This document shows, piece by piece, positions 34,169 through 46,590 of a stretch of DNA of 64,000 nucleotides. The stretch spans positions 1,355,785 through 1,419,784 of the forward strand of contig KV748186.1 in assembly GCA_001692895.1 (NCBI GenBank), in the 5' to 3' direction. Both the position numbers and the translations under genes were made by a program. The notes under the pieces were generated by a model. The model saw nothing but the letters and a program-made list of their open reading frames with translations. It was not told the DNA's origin and ran no database searches. Every line of letters begins with the position of its first letter. Position 1 is the stretch's first letter. Origin of the DNA: Cenococcum geophilum 1.58. Its lineage: Eukaryota > Ascomycota > Dothideomycetes > Gloniales > Gloniaceae.

Positions 34169-35859
34169 TCTAGGGAGCTAGAAGAGAACTTAGGGTAATG
34201 ACGGCGAGAAGGATATAAAGAGTAATATGGGGTTAAGGAGATGGGAGGGTAGAAAATAAGAGAAATGGGGCCTAGATTAAACGGATCAGAGGTGGGAGCT
34301 ATAGAGTATATATAGCTTCGGCGCTAGGCGCATAAAAGGATCATAGTTTGCCTGTTAAAAAGCGAGGGGTATAGGGTGGTAAGCGAGAGGCTTAACGTTA
34401 GACCGGCAAGTAAGAGGCTTAGGGCGGCGGGGAGTTTTAGCGACGTGACCTCTAAAAACGGCGACAGAACCCTCCAAAACCGGCAGTCAGATCTCCATTT
34501 TCTTTTTTAATAGAGTATATTTTGCGTAGTTATTTATTATATACCGGTTTCTATAGGGCTATTATCTAATACTCTTTTAGGTTTAGACTATTAAATAAAA
34601 GACGTATTACTTTATAGTTTAAGTGTCCGTAGTTATATTATACTATTATTAATCTTTTTATAGTATTAGTTAGTTTAGTAACTTATAGGTATCTTCTATT
34701 CGCCTCTAGGGCGTCTTATTAAAGACTATTACGATTAGAATTCTTTACTAGGGTAGGCCTTTAGCGGCGTTAATACTACCTTATAGGCATTCTACGCTCC
34801 CCTTTACTACTAGCTAGGTAAAGGGTACCCTTATTAAGGTTAGTACCCTAAATCTCTTTCTTTATATAACTATCTAACCGCCATTACTTATCCTGCTTAG
34901 CTCTTTCTCCTTATATATATTTTCCTATAGCGTAGTTATAACCTAATATAATTGGGTTTATCTTATTCTAGTAGACTTTAGATATACCTAAAAGGTTTTA
35001 TATACTATCTTCTGCTATACTTTATATTCTTTACTATAGTATATATATTTAGCTCCCTTATCCTTAGGGTAGTTCTTTATCTTATATATATTAGCGTATT
35101 GCCTATACCTTTTCTATCTCCTATATACGCTCTAGGTATAGCCTTACTACTAGTATCTAAAGTATTAGCGAACTTAGACTACGTAGTATAGCTGGACTTT
35201 ATACTATAGGCTATTTATACCTATTCCTTTATAGGCTACTACCGCCTATATCTTATAAGTTAGTAGGTTAATTATTAAGGTACTGCGTATTTTAACTCTT
35301 TGGAACCCTAGTAATACCCCTATATATATTATATATACTTTATAAAGCTATATAACCCTAAACATTATAATTCCTAAAACTAGTTTTTTAGTAGCCTTTA
35401 TAATCTTTTAGATAAATTATAAGTTTATAGCGCCTTACCCGCTTTCTACTTATATATTAAGGGGTATCCTAATTACTTTAACTAGGTAGTTTTAGCGGAG
35501 GATTTTATACTTAGAGGTATCTCCAAATATAATAGCCTAGTCCTTTACCTATTAGTTAGGGAGTCATCGGGAAAATATAGTACCCTTTTAATGGCCTCAA
35601 TGGCTAGTAGTTAACGCAATTAGCGCGCAGTTAAGGTCATTTAGCAACTCGACCGACTAGCCTATATTATATTTTTTTGACACGCAGCCTACGCGTAGCC
35701 TACGCGCAACCTACTAGCAATCTGCGTATTTAGCAACTATAATTATATTTACCTCTTTTATACTAATAGTATATTTTAAATAAATAAAAGCTACTTTAAA
35801 GCTATTTATAAGGCTAGCAAAATAAATATTATTATTTTAGATAATTTAATATAATATAG
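34169..35859. other. No gene recognised; composition boundary near 34.5 kb
   Basis: 34169-34500 is purine-rich and moderately GC, and would be the upstream region of the DUF3435 gene. It ends at a pyrimidine tract, CCATTTTCTTTTTT. From 34510 to about 35560 the DNA is extremely rich in TA and CTATA words, probably a heavily RIPed repeat, but no domain can be read on either strand. At 35690-35725 there are three CACGCAGCCTACGCG-like units. Confidence 0.4.
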
Positions 35860-36300
35860 CGATGGTTCTTTTCTACCTATCTACCTATTAACTTACCTAC
35901 CTGCCTATATTACCTACCTGTCTATATTACCTACCTATCTACATCGCCTACCTATCTGCATCTACTTGCCTATCTATATCTACTTACCTATCTATATCTA
36001 CTTACCTGTCTATATTTACCTACCTATCTATATTACCTACCTATTTATATCGCCTACCTATCTATATTTACTTACCTATCTATATCTGCTTACCTATCTA
36101 TATCTACCTACCTATCTATATCTGCTTACCTATCTATATCTACTTACCTATCTATATCTACCTACCTATCTATATTTACTTACTTATCTATATCTACTTA
36201 CCTATTTATATCTACCTACCTATCTACATTTACCTACCCGTTAGTATCTACCTACCTATCTATATCTACCTACCCGTTAGTATCTCCCTGTTTATGCCTA
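35860..36300. repeat. TACCTATCTATA (about 18-bp) tandem array
   Basis: Roughly 25 repeats of TACCTACCTATCTATATC with 12- and 18-bp periods. Because it lacks stop words in one frame it makes a spurious LPIYIYLPIYIY reading frame. Confidence 0.9.
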
Positions 36301-36334
36301 CCTGTCTATACTACCTTAATTTAATCAATTAATT

Positions 36335-37075
36335 GAATCGTTTATAGTGTTCGCTGGCTAGTTATTATTATCTAGCTCTAGCGACAGTCGTCTAGTTCTA
36401 GCGATGGTTATCTAACTCTAGAGACGGTTATCTGGTTCTGGCGACGGTCGTCTAGTTTTAGCGACGGTCGTCTAGCTCTGGCGACAGTCGTCTAGTTTTA
36501 GCAACAGTCGTCTAACTCTAGAGACGGTCGTTTGGTTTTGGCGATGGTCGTCTAGTTCTAGTAACGGTCGTCTGGTTCTAGTAACGGTCGTCTAGTTCTA
36601 GCGACGGTCGTCTAGCTCTGGCGACAGTCGTCTAGTTTTAGCAACAGTCGTCTAACTCTGGAGACGGTCGTCTGGTTCTGGCGATGGTCGTCTAGTTCTA
36701 GTAATGGTCGTCTAGTTCTAGTAACGGTCGTCTAGTTCTAGCGACGGTCGTCTAGTTCTAGCGACAGTTGTCTAGCTCTAGCGATAGTCGTCTGGTTCTA
36801 GCGACAGTCGTCTAGTTCTAGCGACGGTCGTCTAGTTTTGGCGACGGTTATCTAGTTCTAGCGACGGTCATCTAGTTCTAGCAACGGTTGTCTGGCTCTA
36901 GCAATAGTCGTCTAGCTCTAACAACGGTCGTCTGGTTCTAGCGACGGTTATCTAGCTTTAGCGACGGTCGTCTAGTTCTAGTAACGGTCGTCTAGTTCTA
37001 GTAACGGTTATCTAGTTCTAGCGACGGTCGTCTAGTTCTAGCGATAGTTATCTAGTTCTAGCAACGGTCCTCTAC
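36335..37075. repeat. 20-bp tandem array TCTAGTTCTAGCGACGGTCG
   Basis: About 37 head-to-tail copies of the 20-bp unit, with substitutions almost all C/T or G/A (GCGACGG, GCGATGG, GTAACGG, GCAACAG). A higher-order pattern is visible: a block at 36460-36560 recurs at 36600-36700, so part of the array grew by segmental duplication. Confidence 0.95.
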
Positions 37076-37194
37076 TAGCTGCTATTCTAGTGCCTCCCTA
37101 GATAGGGAGGATATAAAAAAGGAAGGAAGGGTAAAAAATAAGGCGGCTACATAGGTAGAGATACGTGTAGACGCTATCGGGAATATAGCGGGGA

Positions 37195-37690
37195 CCCGAT
37201 GCAGAGCTTCGTGTAGAGCCTCCGTACGCAGAGCTTTACACAAAGCTTCGCGCAGAGCCTTATACAGAGCCTCTATACGTAGAGCTTTGTATAGAGCTTC
37301 GTGTAGAGCTTCGTATAAAGCCTCTATATGCAGAGCTTCGCGCAGAGCCTCGTGCAGAGCTTTATATAGAGCCTCCGTACGCAGAGCTTCGCGTAGAGCC
37401 TCNTGCAGAGCTTCGTGCAGAGCTTCGTGCAGAGCCTCTATACGCAGAGCCTCGCGCAGAGCCTCATACAGAGCCTCTATACGTAGAGCTTCGTGCAGAG
37501 CTTTGTGCAGAGCTTCGTGCAGAGCTTCGTGCAGAGCTTTATGCAGAGCTTCGTGCAGAGCCTCTATGCGCAGAGCTTCGTGCAGAGCCTCTATGCGCAG
37601 AGCTTCGTGCAGAGCCTCTATACGCAGAGCTTCGTATAAAGCTTCGTGTAGAGCCTCGTGCAGAGCCTTATGCAGAGCCTCTAAGTAATA
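37195..37690. repeat. 12/15-bp tandem array GCAGAGCTTCGT
   Basis: About 38 units of GCAGAGCTTCGT mixed with a 15-bp form, GCAGAGCCTCTATGC. One undetermined base lies at 37403. It reads as RASCRAS in one frame; this is a repeat artefact and not good evidence for a protein. The unit is related to arrays at 28.8 kb and 48.5 kb. Confidence 0.95.
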
Positions 37691-37799
37691 AGACTATATA
37701 AGATTGTATAAGATTATATTAGATAATATATAATAGTTAAATATATAGCATATAACTTTACCTTAATTACATGTTAAGAAATATATAGTTACCTTTTAA

Positions 37800-38130
37800 A
37801 GTTGCTAAGTAGGTTAACTGCGTATTATTTAACTTTTAAATATATTAAGTTAGTTAATTGCGTATTAATTGCGTGTTAAGTTAGTTAAATTGCGTGTTAA
37901 GTTAGTTAATTGCGTATTAAGTTAGTTAAATTACGTGTTAAGTTAGTTAATTGCGTATTAAGTTGGTCGAATTGCGTATTAAGTTAGTTAATTGCGTATT
38001 AAGTTGGTTAAATTACGTGTTAAGTTGGTTAATTACGTGTTAAGTTAGTTAAATTGCGTGTTAAGTTAGTTAAATGCGTATTAAGTTGGTTAATTGCGTG
38101 TTAAGTTAGTTAAATTGCATATTAATTACG
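37800..38130. repeat. About 21-bp array TTAAGTTAGTTAATTGCGTA
   Basis: About 14 copies of TTAAGTTAGTTAATTGCGTA with one-base length variants (TTAAATTGCGTG). The array is AT-rich, unlike the two preceding it, and ends near ATTACGCGAAACGCG. Confidence 0.9.
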
Positions 38131-39853
38131 CGAAACGCGAAAATCAAAGTCTACTTAAATCTTATCCTGCGAATATTTTCCCGATGGTATAACCTTTACG
38201 TTACTACTATATAGGACCCTAACTACTACTGCCTTTAGTATATATACTCTAATTAATATAAGGATCTATTCTAGCTCTACTCCTCCTAACTTTAATATTT
38301 AGACCCTAACTATAGACCTTATGGATGCTATATTGAGTAGGCGCTAGAGGGGCACTAATTAGGCACTAGTAGCAATATTAGCCTATAAGGGCTTTATTAA
38401 GTATGTTATTAGTATTCTCTATAATTTTATAGCTTCTTTAATACGCCTAAGCCTATCCTCTACGGCGTTCTAGTTTCTATTATGTCTTATCTATAGCTCC
38501 TAAACAATTTATCCTACTATTAAGCCGCACGCGCTACCCCTACGCGTAGGTATTTATCTTCTCTCTTTCCTAAATCTTCCTTAATATCTTTTAGGATGTT
38601 TATAAGTTCCTGCCATTTCTAATCCTTATTTTTTAGTTATTATAGTTATATCGCCCCCTATTAGGTTTATTATAGTATCGCAATTTTCTATATAATGTCT
38701 TACCTTTAAGTCTACGTTAACTCTCCTATATCACGTAGGCTTTCCGGCTATGCTATATATATTAGTTCTAGGATATAATATGCCGTAGATTTAATTAAGA
38801 GTAGTTGTTTCTTTATTAGGTAAGTAGTAGACGTGTTCTACTACTATAGCGGCTTTTTACTAAGTTTAATTATAAGATTAAATATAAACCTAGTAAGTTA
38901 AACCTAATAAATAGCCTATTATAGTACTTAGACTATATAAAAGAGTTTAAAAAAGGCAGTAAAAGGATAATCCTTAATGCTATACTACTAATAGTATAGT
39001 AAAAGTTATGGGTAATAAGCCTTATAAGAGGTTTATCTAGTACTACTATACTAATTATACTATAAAAAGTATATAAAAAGTATATAAGTGACCTTTATAA
39101 CTATCGTATTAATAAGATAAGGTACTCTATTATAATAACTTTATAAATAGTATCTATATTATATAATATACTTACTAGTATAGACTTTATATAGAGTCTT
39201 ATACTATAGTAAAAAGTAATAGTAATAGCTTTTACTAAAACAACTTTTAAGGAAGAATATTCTAAACTACTTTTAAACTATATTTAAATAGTATAGGATA
39301 AGGTTATTAATTCTTATACTATTTATAGGAAGTTAGAAAAGGGGGAAATGCCTATTAGTATAAAAGATTATATTTTTTTAATTAAAATAATCTTATATAA
39401 TAAAATAGTAAAGGTTTAATACTAGAAATATTTTGCTTTATTAAAAGATCCTTTAAAGGAATTATAATAATCCAATAATAGGCCATTATAGCTTTAATTA
39501 TACTTGTAAGGTAATTAGATGAAAGTATATTTAAGATATACTTTTTAAAGACATTTATAGATATTTAAATTAATATAATACTGATTAATGTTTTAAAACT
39601 TATTACTATATACTTATAGCACCCTAAAAAAGCTCTTAAAAAAGATAGTTATAAAACGTATATAAGAAGCGGCGGAAGTATAGAAGCTACTACTATGGAC
39701 ATAAATAGACGTAAGAAAGAAAAGATTAACTCTCTTAGCTCTTTCCCTAATTATCTCTTATATTTAAGCGGTATAGTAAGCTTACCTAGAACATACTATA
39801 TTTATACTAAGCCTAAACCTAAGCGGAGTATTAGATAATATATTATATAAAAG

Positions 39854-40456
39854 TGTTAGTAACATAGGGTAAATCACCAATAACGTAGTTGGTATGCAAG
39901 TGGCCCATATAAGCAAGTGGCCCACGTCAAAACCCCACCAAAAATTCGAGAATTCATACCTTAATATCTTAACAACCACTTAATAATAAATTCTAATAAT
40001 TTAGATTTAGACTTTTATATATACTCTATAGCTTTTATTAAAGTTATATAGTAAATAGTTTAGTAGTTTTTAAGATATTAAAATTTGGGGGCCGAAACGA
40101 GGCCATATTACTATAACTTAAAAGCTACTAAATTTATTTACTATGCAACTTTAATAGAAGCTATAAAGTATATATAAAAGTCTAAATCTAAATTATTAGA
40201 ATTTATTATTAAGTGGTTGTTAAGATATTAAGGTATGAATTCTCGAATTTTTGGTGGGGTTTTAACGTGGGCCACTTGCTTATATGGGCCACTTGCATAC
40301 TAACTACGTTACTACTCGAGTAGATACAGTGATAGAAAAGCTTGTTGTATTAGATAGGGGCGGGTGAGGAACTTAAGGTTCCTTACCGCGCTAGTGCCAC
40401 GACAGCACGTGACGGCAATTTGCCGCACGTAAGGGCAAATTGCCTTATTCCCGACA
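39854..40456 (-). repeat. Copia LTR (left), containing a MITE
   Basis: Without the MITE and one TA it is about 174 bp and matches the right LTR closely. Near its inner end it has GGCAA-TTGCC palindromes in 20-bp spacing, two here and three in the right LTR, which explains the length difference. Confidence 0.85.
39883..40309. mobile_element. Foldback MITE with TA target duplication, copy 1
   Basis: 427 bp, ends ACGTAGTTGG and its inverse CTAACTACGT, flanked by TA on both sides (39881-39882 and 40310-40311). Almost the whole element is a palindrome with arms of about 190 bp. Each arm starts with two copies of GCAAGTGGCCCA spaced 17 bp apart. No coding capacity. TA duplication and size fit a non-autonomous Tc1/mariner-pogo type element. 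Confidence 0.9.
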
Positions 40457-43400
40457 CTAGCAACTCTTCTTTTTATAGTTACTATTTATATACAAACAGA
40501 CCGTATATAATAATACAACAGTAGGTAGAATATAGTAGACTTTGGTAGGTAATATGTCTTATTCTACTAACCCGGACTTCTACTAGCTAATTATAATTTT
40601 TTATCCCTAGGATGGAAAATCGCTATTAGCTCACTTACTACTAGCGCCTTAGCGGCCCTTACCGCATCTTTTACTCCCTCTTAACTTAACCTTTAACTCG
40701 CATACATAGAGTATTTATATTAACGAACGTCTCTAGTGCCTTATTTAGGTTTGCCTTTGTTATTACACTACTAGGTTATCTTAGCCATTAATTTATTAAA
40801 TCTTAAAGAGTTCTTAACGCTTATAAGATTGCTATAGTGCTATAATATTAATTATAAGGCGCTTCTCCTTTGTAGTACTAAGCTTAACTAAATACTTATA
40901 GAGGGAATATAAGTCGGTATATATAATTATAGGGATAATAGGGAGTTTAAGTCGATCTATAATTATCTTTAAGGTAGTTCCAATTATAATTACTATATTA
41001 ACTCCGCCAACCATTCTATATATCTCTAACGCTAGAACGCTTTAAGTAACGCGCTTACTTTTAGTTAAGCTCTAATAAATAAGGTTACTATAGATTGTAA
41101 AGTTACTCTCTCCGGTAGATTCGTTTATAATAATAATCTTATATCCTAGCTAGGAGCTAAAATCTTTATTATTTATAAACGATCCATTAATAAATATAAA
41201 AAGCTTAGCGGTAGGAAGGTTAATAGGCACGTAGAGCAGTCCTTGGTTAAGATAGTTCATTTGCTAAAAGAGGCGCTTATTTAGGGCAAGGACGTCCTCC
41301 TTAGTTAGTTCTTAGTGTTAAGCGGCAACAAAGAGATTAAAGGAAGCCTTAGGTTGGTAGATAGAAGCAATATAAGCTCCGCGAGCGCGTTACTCTATAT
41401 ATCCTTGCTTTAAAGACTTAATATTAACGGCGTTAATCTTCTTACCTTAACCCTTCTAGCGTAAGAAAATGGAATCCTTATTTAGGGAGAGGATGCATCT
41501 ATTAAAGAGTAATAGTATTTTTAAATTAAGTCTTTCCTTTGGCTTTACTATAAGATTTGCCTTTACTAGCTTATCTTCTTTAAGAGCTAAGAATTGGTCG
41601 TCTCCTAAGATAATTATATTATTAGTTTGTATGCTAATAATTCCAAATAGAGTTCCTGTAGTTATAATAAGGAAGCAGGGATTAAATATAGAAGTGGTCA
41701 TTAAAAGCTTCTCTTTATAGTGTTTACTATAAGTAGCCTACTAATAGGTTCCTACCTCCGCGATTCTATATAATGGCTTAAGCACGACTATAATTATATC
41801 CTTAGGATATTAGTGGTAAATTTGCTCTAGAAGATATGCTAATATTAAGCGCTAAAGGTGTGTCTCTAATTAGGTGTAGGCTTAAGTAATATCTTAAAAA
41901 TAAACTACTATTCCGTTCTTTATTAAGGAAGAAGCTAGTACAACAATAACTTATTAACTAGCTCGTTGTATTATTAGAGATTGCGTAAGAATCGTCTCCT
42001 TACCGTTATTATTGTAGCCTTAGATAATAAGCCTTAATTTCTCAAATAGGGCGTTAGTAGCTTTACCCTTAATCTCGTTAACCATTCTTAACTTAAAGAT
42101 GCGAACTCTATTAAACTTAGTAGGGTCATATTTCTTAAATTTAAAGACTCCTTTTGTAATAAGACCGTCGATTTCCTGTTTATTAGATGCTTAGAAGGGA
42201 GCTTCTAGAGTTATAATACGGCCTTCCTTTTAGAGCTATTTTGCAAGCTTAAAGTTAGCCTTCTCTTTAGCTGTTATAAAGGCCATTAATAACTCGTCCC
42301 TACTCTTAATAGCGGTAACGAGTTATTCTTTAAAATTAATAAGATATTAGCAATTTTATAATCCCTTCGGGCGACCTCTACCGCGTCGTGGTTGCGGTAT
42401 GTCTACTATAATTATATTAGGACCACAGTCGCCTTCTAGGGTATATTAATCGTGGTTCTCCTCCGGGGTATCCTCTAGGGTATCCTATAAAGGCTTAAGA
42501 CTGTTATCCCTATAGTAGGGCTTAATAACGGTTAAGCGAAATTAAGTGGGTCTATAGGGCATCTAGAGAGTGTAAGTTTAACTATTAATAGTAATAAGCG
42601 TATATAGGCCTAACCAGCCCCCTTTCTTACGCCATACCCGTACTTTAGATTAGAGTGGCAGATCTATTATAATTAAGGTATTTAGACCGTTTCTTATTCT
42701 TAATACATTATTAACCTAACACGTGGCGTAGATACAGCGTACTTCCTTTATTGCCTTATAGATAGCCTTAGCTCGTTACATAACGGATAAAGATAGTAGA
42801 GAATTATTAGTTATTTAAGGGTAGGTGCTAAAGACTAGTAACGTAAGTATGAGTCTATCTAGGCTAGTAGAATCGTTAATAGCCTTAACAGCCATTTATA
42901 GGATGAGCTCTTTGCTAGCGCCCTCTAGTTCCAAAAAAAATCTTATATACTTAGCGTAATGGCGTATAATATCGTTTTACTTTTCTAATACTATTATATG
43001 CCTTAATAGGGACTTCCTTAACCTTAATTTCTATTACCTTTGCCTATTACCAAAACTCTATAGATAAGAAGTTCCTTTCTATATTATAAATAACTCGATT
43101 AGGTAGTCCTAGGTAGATATTAATCTAGCATAATTAAAGAGTATCCTATGCGTTCCTAGCTAACATATTCTTTAGAAAACGTGCGGCTTAGAAGAAGGTT
43201 AAGAGGTTAATAACCTAAAGTACTGGCTTGCCGCTAAAATATATAATGTTAATAATAATATAGAAGTTAAAGTTATAGTTATCTTTAAGGGTAAACTTAA
43301 ATCGGCTAGGGGACTTCTAGTTTATTTGGTAGTAATAATAGTACTTTATAAGATGCTTAATTGTCTTAACCTTAACCTTATAACCTGCTTACTAAAGGAC

Positions 43401-44009
43401 CCTAAGTAGTTAGTAAACAGATAGGTAGCTAAAACAATGGTGTAGTTAACGTAGCTCTAACTTAGTTAAGTGGCTCTAAGTAATGCTCCTTTCTGGCTAT
43501 TAAAGGAGCAACTAAGGGTAACCCTACTTACGTATAACGGGCACCCAATTATCTCCCTAAATAAGTATATTCTTAAGGTTATTAAGCTTAATACCTAATT
43601 TATCCATATCTCGGATATAAAATAGAAATGGGGTATTTATAGGAATAACGTGGAAAGTAATATATCCTAACGGGGTTTGGACCTTAATTGTGCTAAGAGA
43701 AATTGCAGTACCCTTGCTAAAGCGAATTATATATTGGCCTACCGTTAATTAGTTAATTTAAACAGAGCTATTAAGCTACTAAAGAGCTTAAACTTAAGGT
43801 TCTTCTACTATAGATACTCCTGCGGCTCTAGTATCTGGTATAATACCATGGAAGACGTTTGCTAAGTATTTATTGTTAAAGGAGAACGCAGAACTTTTCT
43901 TTAGCTTATTAAAGATATCTAACTTTATAACAAAATGGAGCGTAGATTAGTTATTAAGGACAGCGATGGTTTATATGCCATTTACCTTACTATACTTGGT
44001 AAAGTATTA

Positions 44010-44424
44010 ACGTAGTCGGCGGGCTAGTGGCCCACGCGGGCTAGTGGCCCACCTTAAAACTCACCAAATTTATACCTTAATATCTTAACAACCACTTAAT
44101 AATAAATTCTAATAATTTGGATTTGGACTTTTATATACACTTTACAGCTTCTATTAAAGTTGCATAGTAATTAGTTTAGTGGGTTTTAATATATTAAATT
44201 TTGGGGGCTAAAATAAGGCTAAATTACTATATCTTAAAAACTACTAAACTATTTACTATATAACTTTAATAGAAGCTGCAAAGTGTATATAAAAGTCAAA
44301 ATATAAATTATTAGAAATTATTATTAAGTGGTTGTTAAGATATTAAGGTATGAATTATCTAATTTTTGGTTGGGTTTTGAGGTGGGCCACTAGCCCGCGT
44401 GGGCCACTAGCCCGCCGACTACGT
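44010..44424. mobile_element. Foldback MITE with TA target duplication, copy 2
   Basis: 415 bp, ends ACGTAGTCGG and CCGACTACGT, flanked by TA (44008-44009 and 44425-44426). It shares the long central sequence of copy 1 (TTAATATCTTAACAACCACT arms). The subterminal doublets read GGCTAGTGGCCCA here, again spaced 17 bp, so the two copies belong to subfamilies that differ in the same way at all four sites. Inserted in the internal region of the copia fossil. Confidence 0.9.
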
Positions 44425-46396
44425 TAGTTAGAAGAGTAGTCCTTAATTTCCATATCTATAAGGAGCTATTTAGCCTCGTTAGCCTTATCCTTAAAATCTT
44501 CTTCGCCTTTATATTAAACTAGGAAGCTTTAGAAGTAGGCTATAATAACCTCTCGGTTTCTAACGTTTTATACGCTCTAGCGGAACTTATTATATACCTC
44601 CTTTCGTCTATTAAGGGGGTGCCTAGTTAACTAGCAATTTGGCTTCTTATAAACGTAGCACTTCTTCTAATAATCGCTCCGAAATAAACCTCTATAATTA
44701 TCTTGTAGTTAACGTTAATTATACCCTCTACCGTATCCCCTACCGCGGCCACTATATATTTAATCGGTCTAGTTGTAATTATATTAGTTAGTTGGGTTAA
44801 TTAAAGTAGGTTAGGGTTAGGTATTAAATTGCTATACTTCTTAAGAGCGCAGAGCTGTACTAATAGAGGATCTTAATTAGGTATATACTTCTTTATAAGT
44901 ATTTACAGGATTAAAGAGAGTAAGGTTGTATTCTTTAATACCTTAGCATACGCTAATAATTTAATCACGTAGGCTAAAGTCCTCTTAATATAATTTAGAT
45001 AAACCACGCTAAATTATCTAAAGTTAATTAAAGAGCTTTTAAAGATAATTAAGCCGAGAGATACCTGGGTTTATAGCAATAATTCTTAGAAAGGTAGTCT
45101 CTCTCCACTCCAATATATACTACTGCTTATTCTCTTTTATTTTAAAGTGGCATCTTATCTTATATATTATTCGGTTAAAATTATATCCTTTTCCTACCAG
45201 ATAATTATAATAGAAGGTACTAGTGCGGCCCTTAAGCATAACGGAATAGGCGTTATAATATTAGTTAGGTTCTAGTCCAACCTTCTAGTAACAGTTATAG
45301 AAGATACGCAGCTTTAAATTAAGGATATTATATAGTTCCCTGCTAAACCTCTTCTCCTAGTCCAAATAGAGCTTTATAAGCTCTGTAAGCATCTTTAAGG
45401 TGCCTTTAAGTAGTATTAGGCCACGTTAAAATTACATTAAAGATTAAGGTGGGGATTGCTTTATAGGCTATAGTGGAGATATAAAGCCTAATAGAACACG
45501 GTATAGTACCTAGTCTTACTCTAGTAGAGTTTAAAGGTTATTAAATTGCGAAGTAAGGGGGTCTTGCGCTTACTCTAGAGCAATGGAATTAGAACATGTC
45601 TCTATTAGTGTATTATTTAGATTCTATTGTAAGTTAAGCTTCCTTATAGTGCGTAGTTAGTGCTTAATTTCTTATAGAGTCCATTTATACTCTTCTTTTA
45701 CGTTAATAATATGCTCCTAAATATTATCTCTAATAGCGCCCCCATCTATAGGAACAAATACTCCATTCTCCTAAAGGAAGTTACGGAAGTCTTATACGAT
45801 AACCTTTATCGCGAGAGCCTATGTTTCCTTTATCTATCTAATAAAGTCCTCCTTTATATAATACTAAAGCACAGTATCGTTATATTCGCTGTCTTTATAG
45901 TGTGCCATACAGTATAATAAGAATCCGTTTAGGTCCTGTTGTTTAGCATTTATAGGGTTAATATCCTTCTTATACTTCTTTAGGTAGGTTAACGCCATAA
46001 TTAGTATAGAATTAACGGGGTGTCGTACGTCAAAGGTAGGTAAGTAGGATTTTCGGTTTTGTAGAATCTCGTAGGTTTACTGTTAAAAGGTAGGCAATTT
46101 AAGATATTGTTTAACGCGTTTTAGACGTTAATTTAGGACCCTAGGTTTAGTAATACTTCTAACCTAGAGTACTCGACCAAATCTTTGTAAACGTAATTGT
46201 TCTGTATAATAGACGTAACTTGGTATCTCCTAGTACTTAATAACACTTCTATTACTAGTTTTCCGTAAGTCTAAGGTAGTATAGTATCGCCGGGATCCAT
46301 TCCATATAAGCGCATATAGCACCCCTGCACGAGACTGTCTCTTCTATTAAAAACCTTACTATTCTATAGTTAACTGTGTATTTAACCACTAATCAG

Positions 46397-46590
46397 TGTT
46401 GGTAATATAGGGTAAATTACCAATACTACTTAAGTAGATACAGTGATGGAAAAGCTTGTTATATTAGATAGGGGCGGGTAAGGAACTTAAGGTTCCTTAC
46501 CGCGCTAGTGCCACGACGGCACGTGACGGCAAGTTGCCTTACGTAACGGCAATTTGCCGCACGTAAGGGCAAATTGCCTCATTCCCAACA
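46397..46590 (-). repeat. Copia LTR (right), uninterrupted
   Basis: 194 bp, TGTTGG to CCAACA. It preserves the target site of the MITE found in the other LTR as CCAATACTACT, giving a natural empty-site comparison. Confidence 0.85.

Larger units (their letters stand above)
39854..46590 (-). mobile_element. Ty1/copia LTR retrotransposon fossil
   Basis: A broken, RIP-affected copia-type element lying on the minus strand. LTRs are 39854-40456 (enlarged by an inserted MITE) and 46397-46590 (194 bp), both starting TGTT and ending ACA. The same 5-bp target duplication AAAAG flanks it at 39849-39853 and 46591-46595. Parts seen on the minus strand, in order from the right: a gag-like region near 46.0-46.3 kb; a central pol region that is poorly readable; a reverse transcriptase block near 41.5-41.7 kb; and an RNase H block near 40.8-41.2 kb typical of fungal copia. 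A purine tract lies next to the left LTR. Damage is heavy, with many breaks. It is younger than the LINE it sits in and older than the two MITEs inside it. Confidence 0.85.

Noticed and set aside
35966-36244. 92-codon ORF of LPIYIYL repeats on plus
   Set aside because: It exists only because the TACCTATCTATA repeat lacks stop words in one frame; no flanking coding signal.
37287-37688. 133-codon ORF of RASCRAS repeats
   Set aside because: Pure translation of the 12/15-bp minisatellite, with no start context or unique domain.
35860-37690. CRISPR-like array
   Set aside because: Units are contiguous tandem repeats without unique spacers, and the genome is fungal.
41469-41720. 83-codon plus ORF
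   Set aside because: Shadow of the copia reverse transcriptase region on the minus strand.
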